A stretch of 64,000 bases of DNA from Callaeas wilsoni (taxonomy: Eukaryota; Chordata; Aves; Passeriformes; Callaeidae). The notes beneath the pieces were generated by a model that was given only the letters and a program-made list of their open reading frames with translations, had not been told where the DNA came from and searched no databases. The stretch is taken from positions 186,001-250,000 of the forward strand of contig VWPU01012152.1 of NCBI GenBank assembly GCA_013398955.1. The letters run 5' to 3'. Below, one piece after another: positions 1-14,100 of this stretch (the stretch's first letter is position 1; every line of letters starts with the position of its first letter). The translations under genes were made by a program, and so were the position numbers.

Positions 1-360
1 CTTTGGTTTGTAGCAGGAATCCTCTGTGGGGCACTACCTTGTGTGTGCCCTCCACGCAGATGTAAACCTCAGGTGTTATAGGCCACTCTATGAAAAAACT
101 GCAGCTTTTAGAAATGTTCCCTGATTTGACACAGGAAAAGCTAAAATCTACTCAAGTAAAAAGGAATCAAGTTTGATTCAATCAACACATTTCAAAGCTT
201 TTTAAAAAATTACCTGTGTTAACTTGGTATGTCTGTCTCAGCCACAATTTCAGAAACTTTTTCTTCTCTTTCTTAAGCAAAAATTACTTAGGAGCATAAC
301 TGTTAGGTGAAAAGGGTGCCTTTTTATCACCTTCAAGCCCTGTTTTCAAGGAAAGACATT

Positions 361-562
361 TAATTTTTTTTTTTTTTCTGAGCAGAGAATTTGGTTTCAA
401 TTGTTTGGTGCCTTAAATGAAGTTGAACTATTTCAGCCAATATTTAAGACATTCTAAGTAAATTTTTTTTTTTTTTTTTCTGAGCAGAGAATTTGGTTTC
501 AATTGTTTGGTGCCTTAAATGACGTTGAACTATTTCAGCCAATATTTAAGACATTCTAAGCA
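361..562. repeat. Recent tandem duplication, 102-bp unit, two copies
   Basis: Positions 378-458 and 480-560 are the same sequence 102 bases apart, with one substitution in 81 bases (A at 421, C at 523). Each copy is preceded by a T run, 14 bases in the first (364-377) and 17 in the second (463-479). The unit begins at the T run and ends near ATTCTAAG. Near identity implies a recent duplication, a still-homogenising repeat, or an assembly artefact. The unit has no coding potential and I do not recognise it as a transposon. Confidence 0.93.
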
Positions 563-3500
563 ACTGTAATTACTTTCTAATTTCTAGCATATGTTAGGGG
601 CCGATGCACTCAAAATATGGTTGTTTTTTCAAATTTCATTTTCTTTTCCTTAAGGGAATTAGTGGAGCTGAATTATTCTGAATATGTTTATCTCCCTTAA
701 TGATAGTGACTAGGCATAGCTGCAGTGTGAAATAAGGGGTTAAGAATATTTCAAGAGCCTCTTTCAGGAAATATATGAGAAGCAAGGAATTATATTTGGA
801 TTACATGCAAGTTCTTTAAAGCTTCACTTAATTCTACTCCTTGTCTTCAATGAACAATGGCAGAAGCAGTGTAAGTCTTGATTGTAAATATGATTTGTAT
901 AGGTAGGATTTTCCTTTGTCTCTTTAAGTGAAGTATTTGTTCTGAAGTTCTCTGAAGTGGCCTAGAAACCATGACCAAACGTAGCTGTGTAAGTGTCCGT
1001 ACTGTGCTGTTTTATAATAACTGAGGTCACTACATGGAACCAAGACTATTGCACTGTCCAAGTCTCCTTGTTTGTCACAGGCAGTGGTGCTTGATTGCTG
1101 TGCTTCCTAACAAGCCTCTGATTTGTCACTATAAAAATTTATATCAACTGCAAAAGAAAATAATTAGTTAATTACTTTGTATTTACTAAGCTTGCATATA
1201 CCGAGATACAGTTCAGTGCTGCCTAGAACATGTCACTGACTGTTTTATCCCTTGCTAGTGGGCAAAACAACCACCTGCAAAGGTGGGCTTAATTTAGCAG
1301 ATACAGGGCATCAATATTTTTGCAGTAAAGGCAAAGATTTTCCAGTCTGTCAGTCTTGATTGTTTTTGTCACAGAACACATGGAAAGAATACAGTTCTCC
1401 AGTGAACAGCTTTCAAAACAATTTTTATTCTGTCCCTTCATAGTGCCTGCAAACTCTTTTAGATTAGTGACATCTACAGCTTTATAAATGCATCATGACT
1501 TGAAATGTCTGCATTGTTAAGATTAGATTAACTCTCTGTTGAGGTCAGCCTTGTGCAAAAGTTTCTCTGATATGACCTCATACCCTGAGAGTAAAATATT
1601 CCTAATGGTTGTGAATGTTTCATAGCTTTGGCATGTCAGCTCTGCATGTCTCTGATTTGGACCCTGGTACATAACCCAGAAGGCCAGTGTCTCACAGGTG
1701 AGTTATGTGGCACTTCTGTTCGTCTTCCTGCGTGGGAATCCGCCCGAAGAGCTGCTCTTTGCATTTGTCTCTGACAGTCCCTTCGGTGCAATATGCAGCA
1801 CTGTTGTTAGACAGAACATGTGCAGCCTTGCTTGTACTTCATCTCTGAGCAGGATTGTCAGGCAGTGCGCGACAACCGACAAACCAGTTAAAGGTGACAT
1901 CTGAGAGTCAGACTAAATAACTATGCCCAGCCTCTAGCACGTGTCTGTATTCTTTGAGATAACCTCTTTTGAAACAGCGTCTCAACATCCGTAGGAAAAT
2001 AGACAAGCTATGCCTTTTGTTCTTTCTGTTGCCTTTATCTTCCACTTACCTTCAGCAGTTTCTGATACTTACTAGTGGTGGCTAGAAAGACTCTCGCAAA
2101 GCTTTATTTTTGTAACATTTTCCTGCACCTCTTCCAAAATGTGCTGTTGGGAAATAACCGTGGTGAGGCAGCTGAAGGTGAGTCTGCTGCACAATTAGGC
2201 TGTGGGATTGGCAGAGGCTGAGCAGATCCCCTCCTGTTGGCACTCTGGCAGTCAGGCTATTCTCACCTGTGTCTCTGTGGATGGATTGAACATTCTCTCT
2301 GCCAAACGTCCAAGGATTATTTTCCCCCTCAGGAAGCCATGGGAGAATGTTCCTTCCAAGTACAGAAGGACATTTAATAACTCCTGCCTTCGAACGACAA
2401 CAAGCCCTAGAAGAATAAACTCATGGATTGTAGGTAACCTGGGCAAAAATATTGTAGGGACGCAGGTGAAACCTAAATCCTAGACACATAACACAGCAGT
2501 TTTTTATAGAATAGTCCACAATTATTTGGATTTTAAAAAGCTATAGACTAGTTCTTTGTTTCTAATTCTACCATGTTCTTCAAGCTTGATTTCTCTATGG
2601 GTTTTTTTTCCCTTGACTTCTTTCTTTGTTTTTGCTATGCCTTTCTTACTGCATCTTTCCTTTGAACCTTCTCTTCTTTTTTGTGTTATATTTAAACTGC
2701 GAGATGCTCCAGATGCTTCAAATAGCCTCTCCATGACTCTCTTGGCACATTAACCCCACCCCAGCAGGTTTGCCTGTGCATCCCACACAGGGAGAACTTG
2801 GCATACTGATACCTCGTGAAGCCAATGTCAGTATGTCCGAGGTACCCCTTGAGCCAGAGCTATTTACGCTGCTTTCTTCACTGGGGGCAACATTACTTCT
2901 CACAGTCAGTAAATCTCAGCATCTGAGTGCTGGAATCTAATTACCCTGTTCTATTCAACCAGCTGCTACAAAGAGCTGGAAAGGAGAATTCCCCTTGGTA
3001 CACAGGTTTTGCTGTGTTTATTTTGCAGAAGGATTTATGTTTCGTGTAAGTAACAAAGAAGCTCAAACATGAAGTTTTGTATGAACTATGATGCAGTTGT
3101 GTGGATAAACCAGACTAAAAAGATCACTGCTGGTGGGCTTTGGCCTGAAACCCTCCAAATGCTGCCCTGCAGAGTGAAGAACTTTGCCTGATAGTACTGG
3201 TGTGTGGTCGGGGGAGTGGCAAGCCGTGTCTGTCACTGTCTCCTTGCCCTTGTCAGTCCATGTTGACATGTGAGGCACTATTAGCTCAACTGCTGCCTGG
3301 TGTGAATTTATCAGCCTCTATGACTGATTTCCTGGGAGGCTGTAGGTTGGTCATGTGACACGGTTAAATATCTGGGTTAGCAAAGAAAATGAATTCCAGT
3401 TCCATACAGTGATGCTGAGGGCAGTTTTCACTGATGTTGTAAGTGCCCCAGTATAGGGAAATACTAAGTTTTCTGGAAAAATACAACTTCTAAGATAGGA

Positions 3501-4655
3501 GGTTTGGGATGGTATTACACAGCTGTAGAAGGAAATCTGCTTGCTGTGTATGAACAGCCCTTATTAGATAGAACTGCCAGGTATAAAAATAATTTTGAGA
3601 ATCAGGAATGTGTCTGTTCTGTTTGTATTCATAAATCATCCTTTTTACTTTCACAAAAAGAAATGCAGAAAAAGCCACGGCTGGCCACTGGTGTAGCTCT
3701 GTCTACTGAGCAGTGAAATCATTAATTTTCTTCCAGCTACCAGGAAGACTGCTTAAAATGTCCTTTGCACAGTCCCAGGTGGGAAATGAGGAATCAGAAA
3801 GTGGATGGAAATCAGTTCTTTGACGCAGCAGTGCTTACTTAAGAGTTTTAGATACAGAGGGCTCAGTGCATTTCATTTGTATCTATTTGTGCTGCAGAAG
3901 GTGATCTGAAACCTGTGGTTGGAAATTTGCTGTGAATCAGAATTCCCAGCATCAGCTTTCTCCCAAAAATTAAATGAATCTATAATAAATCAATTTTCTT
4001 GGGAATAAAAATGTCAAATGTTGGCATTTCTAATTAACAAGGTGTGTCAGTTTTTTAAAATTTAATGTGTCCCATGTCTCTACCAAATAGTCTCTTACAG
4101 CTGTAATACTGTTCACTTGACACCTCATAAATAATAATTTTCACATGAAGACTTCTGTATGGAAGACATTTTAGATTATTTGAATGAATTAATGCATAAG
4201 AATTTTATGCATTGCAGAGAAATGGGTGAAATTAATACAGAGTACTAAAAGTCATCGACAAGAACTATGTAACTTTGGTTGTAACTCACTGTTGATGTTG
4301 TTAGGCAATAACCTCCCTTCTGCTAATATTTTATGTAATTGGGACAGCAAACAAAGACTATTCTCTTTTATAGGAGCTCCCTATGTGAAAGCAATTTGCT
4401 GATTCCCTTTAGGGCAGAGAGAAGAAAGTAAGGCTCAACAGCAAGAGTGACTCTCTGGGAGTTTGTATGTGCATGCAAGTTAAAAAAATAAACACAAACA
4501 ACCCCAAAGAACTGCATCAGGTGCATTCAAAAATCCTGTTTCCAAGAGGTGATAAGGCATCCTATTTTGCCAGAAGTTACATGCTAGGAAGGTTCAGTGC
4601 ATTTCTGAAGTTGAAAATACAGATTGACCTACAGCCAGATGAACCTGGAGCAATT

Positions 4656-4715
4656 AAAAAAAACCACACCCGAACTAAAACCCAAATTAAACAAACCACC
4701 AGAACCCAAACCCAC
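4656..4715. repeat. A/C-rich low-complexity tract
   Basis: The plus strand is a run of AAAACCC-, AAACC- and AACCCAAA-like words with almost no G or T. It belongs to a family of similar low-complexity tracts seen in both orientations across the window. Confidence 0.7.
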
Positions 4716-7302
4716 TTGTTTTCCTTTATAAATGTTTTCTCTAAGTTCAATAAACAGGACTCTGCTATAAGGAGGGCTTCTGCCTAAGCACTGTTGCAGT
4801 CCTCGAGGAGAACAGGAGTGTTGTGCTCTGGATGCAAGTCAGACCTCGGTTGTTTGGGTGATGGGAGTTTACCCCTGGTCAGAGTGAGAGAAGAGAATTC
4901 CTCTCCTCAGGAAGGGTGTCCTGGCTGAGTGTGCTCTGCCAGACCCAGGTCTCCAGCAGTTTAGTGAAGGGCACATTTGCTTGGGGCAAAAAGGATGTGA
5001 AGCTGGGATTGTCCATCTGTTATTGAGGTGTCCTGCGTTCCCCAAGTAGTGATACAATGGCGTTTCCTGTAGTTTTTCCCTCACTGAGAGAGGACTGGCC
5101 TCACAGATAACATACCTGATGTGGGCTTGGCAGGGGGGAAGGGTGGGGCAGTGGTGTTGGTTGGTTTGGTTTTATACGCTGATGTCCTGCTACTGTATTT
5201 TCTCCATTTTAAGGAGGTTGGCTAAGCTCAATCTCAAATTCCTGAGCCAGGGATGCTCTGAGTTTCCTCGGGGATGTTTCACTTGCTCAGACTCTACGCT
5301 GTAAGCTTGAAGTATATTGCACTTTTTCTTCTGTAACTACCTCCCTCATGCACATGCTTATCTAGTTCTGTTCCAGATAGGTTTTGGTTTGTTTTAAATT
5401 AGGTTTAGCAGTAACTAACCTTTATTTATCCCAGGAAATTGGCTGCTAGCTTAAGGCTGCATATTGCAATGAACACACCAGCTAATTTTTTGGAAATTTT
5501 CCTTATCCTCGGGACCAAAGCTTGAGGTACCAGGCATTCTTCTGTTTACTTGGCATATGTGATGTGGGTACATTTTTATTGCCCACATTCCACCTCTTCA
5601 TTAGTCTCATTCTCTGTTTTCAACTCATTTAAAATGTCAGGATCTGCCACTTCTCTGCCAATTTCATGATGGCCTACACTGGCAAACATCCTGAATTGCA
5701 CTAGTCATTTCTGCAGGTGGAGAGGGCAGTGGCTCTTGAGGTTTCTTTTGGATGATGTCAGTTTTGGTGTTTGAGTGCTGTGTATTGAAACTTTCTTTTC
5801 TAGCTGTCTTAATCTCTAAATCTGATTATTTGGGATAGACAGAGAAACCTGTGACTGAAAGGGACCTATTTTTATAATTGAGTTCACTCAGTAAATGTGA
5901 TGTGTTGTTAATTATATTTTATAGAACATACAGTTGTTTTGTCTGTTCCTGTTTCCTGCTGGTGTACAAAATAAGGAAGCTCAGTTTCAGGTGTAGCCTT
6001 GAGTGACAAACCAAACTGTTTTTTGCATGGACCTGTAAACTCCAAAACTTCTAGTGACTTGCCATGCTGAGGAAGGAGCAGTCAGTACATCTAAATTAGA
6101 AACTTTCTCAGCTTGGCATGTGATATTTGCCATTTCTGCTTTCCAGCTAGGCTATTTTTTTTTTAATTTTTTTTTTAACTTATCATGATTGGAAAGTATT
6201 TTTATTGAATTGACTAAAAATACTTTAAACTATCAGAACTTTCTTTTCACTGCCTCTTATGTAGCCCTACACAACAGCACAAGGAATTGTACCTTCCTAG
6301 TAATGGGAACCTCTTTTATATTTCAGTAAAACTACTCCAGATGTTCAGTAATGGTAATTGAAGCACATTGCAGCCACACAGGAATTCTCACGCTTTGGGA
6401 ATCCGGGGTTTTTCCTGATGAAAACCCATTGCTGTTGAGGCATTGCAGTACAAGGAGGGAAGCAAAGTCTCCTGTTCCTTGGTGAATCTTGGTGTTAATG
6501 AATTGTGTGCTCTCATAAAACAAGATAATGTTCAGGTTTGCAGTTAGCCAGCTCTCAGCCAAAATCAAATTTTGTCCTGGTCTTGCATGGCAGCTTTGCA
6601 GCAGAGATCATCTGTGGAACCTTGCTACCACCACTGCATGCTGAGATCCTTCTTTCATGCAAATTATGTCTTTTTCTGTGAGCGAGTGATAAGCTTTTTC
6701 AAACATAGTAACCTAGCAAATAAAAAAGCCTCTGTATTTGCTTGAAGGAGTGGCTCCTTTTGTATGCCTCTTAGTGACCTTAATTTCCATGTGATTAAAT
6801 TTTGATCTGTTAATGATTTCACTCTGATGGGTGACAGAGAAATGAGGGACAAGCGGGAAAAACTGGCACATCATTGCTTGCAAATAAGCTCATTTGAAAA
6901 GTACTTGAAATATATTTCAAAATTCAGCTGAATTGTCTTTCTCTTACAGTTAAAATATGTTGTATTCTTCTTGTTATTATTTTGTTATATAAAGATGTCT
7001 GTATTTCTGATTAGGAAACAGATTCTCAAACACAACTTGACTGAAGTATATAGCAGAAATAACTGAAGAAACCCTAGAAAACTTGAGCAACCTCATGTTT
7101 CCTCTGATGCTTATTACACATTAAGTATTTAGAGAGCACTATTAGTACTTCATAAAGATCCAGTATTGGCAGAGGTGTCAAAATCTCAAACTTCTTATTG
7201 TCCTTTTATCCTCAGGTGTGTTCTCTCATAAAATAAAAGTTCTAATCAAAAGGCAAACACTTATCTGAAAAATGTGAGCTTTGAACATGTACGTGACAAT
7301 GC

Positions 7303-7375
7303 CTGCAAAAAACCCAGAAGAAACAAACCAACCCCCAAGAAACCTCACCAAAAAAATGGAAACCCCCCCCAAAGA
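7303..7375. repeat. A/C-rich low-complexity tract
   Basis: The plus strand is dominated by A and C, with words such as AAACAAACCAACCCCC and a run of eight C. It resembles the tracts at 4656-4715 and 50272-50305. Confidence 0.7.
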
Positions 7376-8058
7376 TGTAATGAGCTTTCTTCATGTGTCT
7401 ATATCTAAACTCAGGTTAGACAATCTTACTGGGTTTTGGCATTACAGTCTGAGCGTAGCTCTTGCATATCCATCTTCACATACTTGCTGAGGAATAAATC
7501 CACCTGAGGGAGGGGCTTGGTTAAAACTTCCTTTTCCATGAGCAGAGTGTCCAAAATAGGGTGTCAGATTTAATAACCACTTTGCTGTAAAAGCTACAAG
7601 TAAAGGAATATAGATACAGCATCATGGTGACTTAGTTACAGAAAACACTAAAGATTCCTTTTATTGTGATGCTGTTCCTTGCATACTGTTTGACCCTTTG
7701 ATGTTAGGCATGCACAAGGAGAAACCTAAACAGCAGCACTGGATGTTTTTCCCTTTGTGTTTGTAAATGGTTGTATCTGTGCACTCTGTACCTGACACTG
7801 TTATCTGTGCCAAGCTACAAGGCTTCCTTTGCATGGTGGAACAAACAGCTCCTGGATCACTGGACCACCCCCACTGTCACAGTGAGCGTGGCACAAGCAG
7901 CTACAGATGGAGATTCAGTGGTGGTGTTTTACCTGGAGTTTTGAACTAACATTAACAGGATGATCATGAACTCAGAGCAGCTGCTCTTCAAGAGATGTCA
8001 TTTCTGATTTCTAATTATATACTGCCACCAGTTATGGCTATTTGTAGAACTGCAGAGC

Positions 8059-8120
8059 AGAATAGGCTGCAAAGGGCCTCTGGAGGTCATTCCAACTCTG
8101 CTTAAAGCAGGACCCCTCAC
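8059..8120 (-). mobile_element. CR1 LINE fragment, near the 3' end
   Basis: The plus strand carries AATAGGCTGCAAAGGGCCTC, then TGGAGGTCAT, TCCAACTCTGC and TTAAAGCAGGACC. This matches, in reverse complement, the familiar avian CR1 3' UTR wording. The element is therefore on the minus strand. It lacks the terminal octamer repeats and is truncated at both ends. Confidence 0.75.
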
Positions 8121-11100
8121 ATTCAGCCTATAAACAACTTCTGTGCCTCTGCATAGCACAGGCAGAGTTTGGCACTTATTTAAATCTAAAGAAAACACTT
8201 GGCCTTGATGCAAATGTGTAGCTTCCCATAAAGTACTTTTGTGTCTGATCTGGTCCAAAACCATGTGGGATAAACACATAAATCCCTGAAGTTCATCCAA
8301 CATGGACCAGAAGTATCAGCATAATCTCTTAATCAGATTTCAAACAGGAAAACAAGATGAGGCAGAATAGAGAATCTTCCTACATAGTAGAATATATTGT
8401 GAGATGAAACTGAAGAGGTTACTATGAATGTAGATCAGTTCCTGTACCTATTCCAACAGAAATCAAAGCTTAGCATTTGTATTTCACATCTGCTTTTGAG
8501 CCAGCTCTTTTAGGTCTCGTCAGGAGCCCATAACCTGGCATGCATGATGTCTGTTATATATTTTGTCCTCCATGTGAAGCTGTGAGCTAAAATCAGATAT
8601 AACTTCAGTGAAATCTGCATGCACTTTAGCAGGCACCCCAGTTCAAAGAAAAATGGGTTTGAACAGACCTTTGAAGCATCTTTGGCAGTTACAGGTTATA
8701 ACGTCATGACTGCTTTGTATGTAAAAGGGTCCTCAGCTGGGGGGATTTGAAAGCACCAGAGTTGTAACACTGACAGCAACCACGGGTGATTTTGTTCAGA
8801 CAATTCAGTATGTTTCAAGAGCATCATACCCTGGGTGATTTTTCCAGCGATCACATGCACTAAAAATGGCTCAAATCATCAGCACAGCATCTTGTGATGT
8901 AGCTGTGGTTAAACACAGGTGAGCCCAACCGGGTAGCATTTCCTCTGTTTCCCAATACCTCACAGAGGTGTAAGGAGTGAAATGAGAAAGCTGTCAGCAG
9001 AAGGGAAAGGGATAACATAAAACAGAAGAAGCCAGTCAGTACAGAGAAGGAAATGCAGTGGATGGTCAGCCGAGCTTGTCTGGCTGTGCTGTGTGACTGC
9101 CAGCTCTGAGGTTGTTTTATATCTTGCCCTTGGCAGCAACTTTGCTTCAGAAAGTTATTTTCACTTTGAATCATTTCAACCCCGTGACAAACTGCAGTGT
9201 GGGGGACAAGTACCGTGGCTTGGGCAAAAGATGTCAGAGGGATGTGGCCATTTCTTAGTGGTTTTGCCACTGGGGAGCATCTGCTCTGTCAGCACATCCT
9301 GCAAGAATGGCAGTGCAAGCACTGAGTTCTTTGCAGCAGCTTAAACAATGCTTGGTCTCTGTACAGACAACCTTACTCTTTATTAAAGTGGTCTCAATTT
9401 GGCTTGATCTAAATTACAGTCAAGGTGAATTAAGACACATGAAATGAGTTATTGAAATACTGAATTAAACCAGCTACATCGTTTTATGCAATTTAATCAA
9501 TGTCCTTCATATTCAGACACTTCAAGTAGTTAGCTTTTCTGAGATCTTCAGGTGCTGTGCTGGAAATTTGAGTCTGAAAACTCTTGTGGGGTGCAGTATT
9601 TGGGGAGTACAAAGGCAGTATCTTTCTAAAATCATATTGGCTAAATTTAAATAGTTCATATATTACCTTTACAGACAAATGTCATGTTGAACAAGGCATG
9701 AATGAATGTGTTGTGAGCTGACAGAAAGTTTTTTTTAGGCACCCAGAGAAAATGAACAGAAGTTTTTGTGTCCACACCAAGTGCAAAGATTTCTGATCAA
9801 TTTTACAGTAGTTTGGAGTGAACAGAATTCTGTTACCAAGACTGAATATTTTTTGGCAATGCTTCAAGGCAAGGCTAAGAAATCAAAATAATGAAGTATA
9901 AAAATTAAAAATGTTTTGATTCCTTCATTGGAACTGAACTGAATTATATACTTCAGTTTTAGATTTAAAAGGAAGGTCTGTCATTTAATTATATCCTCAA
10001 GAAATGCAGAGAACTCTCAGTTTTCAGAAGCAGGAGGGTTGCTATAATAAAAAATTATTTTAAATGTATACTATTATATAGTTTCCCTTTGATATAGGGC
10101 TTTGATTTAACCAGATAGGTTTTCTGATTTTTTTATAATATAGCAAATTTTAAATTACTTCCAATATTGTCTGCTTGACCCTTGCCTCCTTCCCTTACCT
10201 ATTATGTGTGGTAATCAGAAACTAATTGCCTCTGCGTTGTCATCATTTCTTCTTTCTTTCCCTTTCTCCCCCGAATGTATTCTAGCACTTGTAGGGCATG
10301 TACTTAACAAGGTGAAGGGAAAAAAAATGGAATTAAGTCTTTGATGCAAGGTTCCACAGGGACTCTTCAGGAATTTGCTCATGCACTAAACTGATTTCTC
10401 TCCTCATGTTCCTCTTGCTTGAGGGAACCTTGCTAAGGTCTCAACAATGTCACTACCATGTCTGTCTTTATTAGAAAACACCAAGGGAAGATAATTTAAG
10501 TGAGAACAAGGTAAGTTATGGTAAAAACAACTTGAATGCTTTGACAAGTGTTATTTTAAAGGATTCAAACCCAAGTTATTACTTAATTCTTCCACTATGG
10601 CACCTTGTTTCATGCCTGAGCATTGGAGTAGGGCATGTGTGGGTAGTCAGTTACTACTGAAATCACTTGCAGTGTACAGAAATCTCACTTAGACTGAAGT
10701 ACAAACTGGAAATACATGTTTTTGAGTATCAGTCCCAAAGTGTCCTCACAATGTTCCTGTGAGTAATGAAATGTGTGGAGACATTGGGGTTTTTTTAAGC
10801 AAGGATTTGCTCAAACCAGTGACTAATAACTGAATCTTTGTAGACTCTCTCTGTTATCTCACAGCAGTCCTACTTAGCTTTATTTTGTAAAAATGTTTGC
10901 ACTTTCCCCAAGCGAGAAATTCCTTTTGAGAAAGTATTTTCCAAAGCTCTTTGTTTTGAGCAGTTATCTGAACTGTAAGCTTCACGTGGAAACCTTTCAG
11001 AGGCTTTTACACGTGCACAACATTTACATCACTATTTTGCAGGCTAGAGTTCATACTAGTTTTTCACACTAGAGTTCAATCATTACAAGACCAAGAACAG

Positions 11101-14100
11101 AACAGATAATTCTTCAGTGCTTACACGTTTTTTCTTAGAAGAAATTACTTCATAAATTAAACAGCAAACCCACTATGTTCTGTGTAATCTCTTTCTCTTT
11201 TTGGCTTGTTTCACCCATCTGATGTTGGAAATAAATTCAAAACTATCTTGAGGTCTCCATATTGTAGCTCACTAAACATCATTATACAGTCTTAATGGGC
11301 CCACACTGTGCAGCTGCTGGGCTGGTTTATAAAAGCCACCAGAACTCGTGCAAGGACGTCTCCTGTCAGAAGGCAGTACCTGCTAACTGCTCAGAAGGCA
11401 GTACCTGCTAACTGCTCAGATAGGGTTTTTGGTTCTGATTTCCTTACTTGGCAAACGCTCTACAGTGAAGGTGTTAAGCCACTGGTTTCTGCAGCTTTTT
11501 TCAGCTGCATCAGTAAGGAGAAGTAAACAAAAGAGAAACTAAACTATAAAGAAGAGAGATATGAGGGTTTTTTTCCTAGAAAAGAGAAAGCATTGAAAAG
11601 AGTGATTCATCTCTCAAGTCTTTACACAGTTCTGATTGCCTGTGGTTGAGTTAAGATTTCCCACTGTGCGTGTCACCTCCGAGTAATGATGTTCATATGC
11701 TGGCTATGGTGTTCCTACCAGTGATATTTTCTTTTGACATGTGCACAGTTCCCAAATACCCAGTGACTAAGATACTCAAGCATGACAGTTGTGTTTTAGG
11801 GACATAAACACCAAACTCACAGGAGGACATTGCAATTACAGTTCTTTTACACCAGACAAATCTCCCTTCCTCTAACCTGGCACTGTTTGATTTAGAGGTA
11901 GGAGTTAGATTTCAGTCCTTTCTTTTACACTTCCAGTAAATATTCTCCATCCCTAATACTGAGGGATTTTTTGTCAGTATCAACGAGTCTAGTTTTTAAT
12001 CAAATACGAATATAGCTGACTTGAACGGCCTCAAAACATTGTAAAGTGTTTATGACTTTTTGACCATTATATCAAAATACTTGAATGTGCTGATCATTTT
12101 TCTCTTGGGAACCATTTCCTTCCTATAGTAGTGAAGCCCAGGACTTGCTTCTCTCATTTCTCTTTATACCATCCTAACAGCTGAGAGAAAAGGAAGCTGT
12201 CACTAGGTGATAGACTTCTGCCAGACTTGACTGCCAGTTGAGTCTGCGATGTGCTTCTATGCATATTTTTTCCCTTGTGTTTTTACCTAACATTTCACAA
12301 GCATTGTGTTGGTGGAGGAAACTTCAGTGTCTGTGTTGAATCTGCAGTTACAATGCCAGATTACATCGGTGATCTTTGAGGCAGTACAAATTAAACAAAT
12401 ACATTCCTCACTACAGTCCAGTGTATTGCATTATTTGCAAGTGTCCTCAGAGCTGTTCAAGGATCATTCATTCCAGTGACAACCTGACTGCCTTCCACCC
12501 CTCCATCCCTTCCAGATTTTATGGAATAATTCACTAGAGACAAACATGGACACTCGCCACAGGGCTTTGGTGTTTTTCATCCTTTCAAATGATCATTGAA
12601 GTGAGTCTAAAAATTATTTTAACACAGCAGCCCTGGCATAAACCCGCAAATTTCTGTTTCTGCCATATGGCAATTAAAACTTGTTCGGCCAACCAGCTGC
12701 AGATCACCCAAGCCTATCAGATATTGATGGAGACATTCACAGAAAATATGAGTTATGCATGTTATTCTGAGAACTTTAAGTGAAAATGCAGCAGAGGATT
12801 GGGAAAGGTGTCCCCATTAAATATTCGGGACCTATGAAATGATATGCTGAATATCAGAGAATTTTCCTGAATCAGAGCTTAAAATGTCTTTTTGAATGGT
12901 TTTATAATAATAATGAGAGTCTGGGCTGACATCTATAGTTAGATAATTGTTTCGAAGCCATAGTCTATCACTCCTACAATTTTCTCGTTGATACAATCGC
13001 CTCTTCATGTTAAGGAGGAGAATTAGTGGATAATTTCTAAAACTATAACATATAACTATAAAAATATTATTTCTTATCTCATTTTTATTGTATGCAATGA
13101 TCTTTTAATTCATTCCGATCTAGTATTTTCAAAATACAGCTTGTATATGATCCACAGCAGCCCAATTTAATTTTAACATTTAAATATCTCATGTTAAATG
13201 ATTTCACTTCAACTTTTGAGCAACTTTCTGGTAGCTTTCTTGAGTGTTAATGCAGTGTTTGCATGTAGGATGCATGAGACATTTTGTGTTTCTCCTTTGA
13301 AATAGTTTGTGAACCACGTTCTGTCTGTTTGTGATCTGTAGTGCTGGAAAAGATTTTAGAAATGAATCTGCATTTTGTTGCGCAGAAGTAGAGGGAAGGT
13401 GACAGCTGAACAGCCATTCCACCTGCTTCTCGAAAGACTCATCAGATTATTCTGACATTTGTGAAATTTAGCCTTGTCCCTTTAACTCCTGTTCACTGAT
13501 CTCAGAAGGCAATGGTCATAGTGCCAAGATGTTCTGATTTACTCCAGCAACAAAGATGGGAGTGTTTTGGAATCTCTCTGCCTTTGACAGCACAGGAAGG
13601 AAAGGGGTGACTGTAGTTGTAATTATGTTTCCTTTTCCTCACCCTTACTATGGATTATTTTCATATGCAAAGCAAAAATCCAATACTATTTATTTGCAAA
13701 TTTGTTTTTAAATGCAAGGGAAGTGCTGCCTAGAAGTCCTCATGTTATAACAAACTTTCTGGACTAGTTTATTTAGGTACAATTTGATGTTAAATTGCTA
13801 TGGACAGAAGCATAAATGATTTAATAAGATTCCTGGAGATATGTGATAAATTGCTATTATCACAGGTTTTCCCTTATAATCAGCGTATTACTTTTTTTTT
13901 AAAATTCATGTTTAAGTTTTTATTAGCTGTTTGGATATTAGAAGAATGGTGTTATCTGCAGAACTGTTTGGACTATTAAAGAGATTTCAGTATTAATAAC
14001 TAAGACTGGGTCATTTATGTATGATTATGGAAGCCTACACAAAATAAATCAGTGGGGGCTGTGGGGCCAGGACTTCATATGTGGCAGATAAGAGATAAAC

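Larger units (their letters stand above)
1..8058. other. Intergenic, no gene recognised
   Basis: Apart from the 102-bp tandem duplication and A/C-rich tracts near 4656-4715 and 7303-7375, this is AT-rich sequence with only short chance reading frames. None of those frames has a recognisable domain or splice-supported extension. I see no RNA gene. Confidence 0.6.

Noticed and set aside
8860..9270. Minus-strand frame of about 136 codons with a hydrophobic stretch
   Set aside because: One hydrophobic segment in an otherwise featureless sequence, with no family resemblance and no evidence of exons around it.
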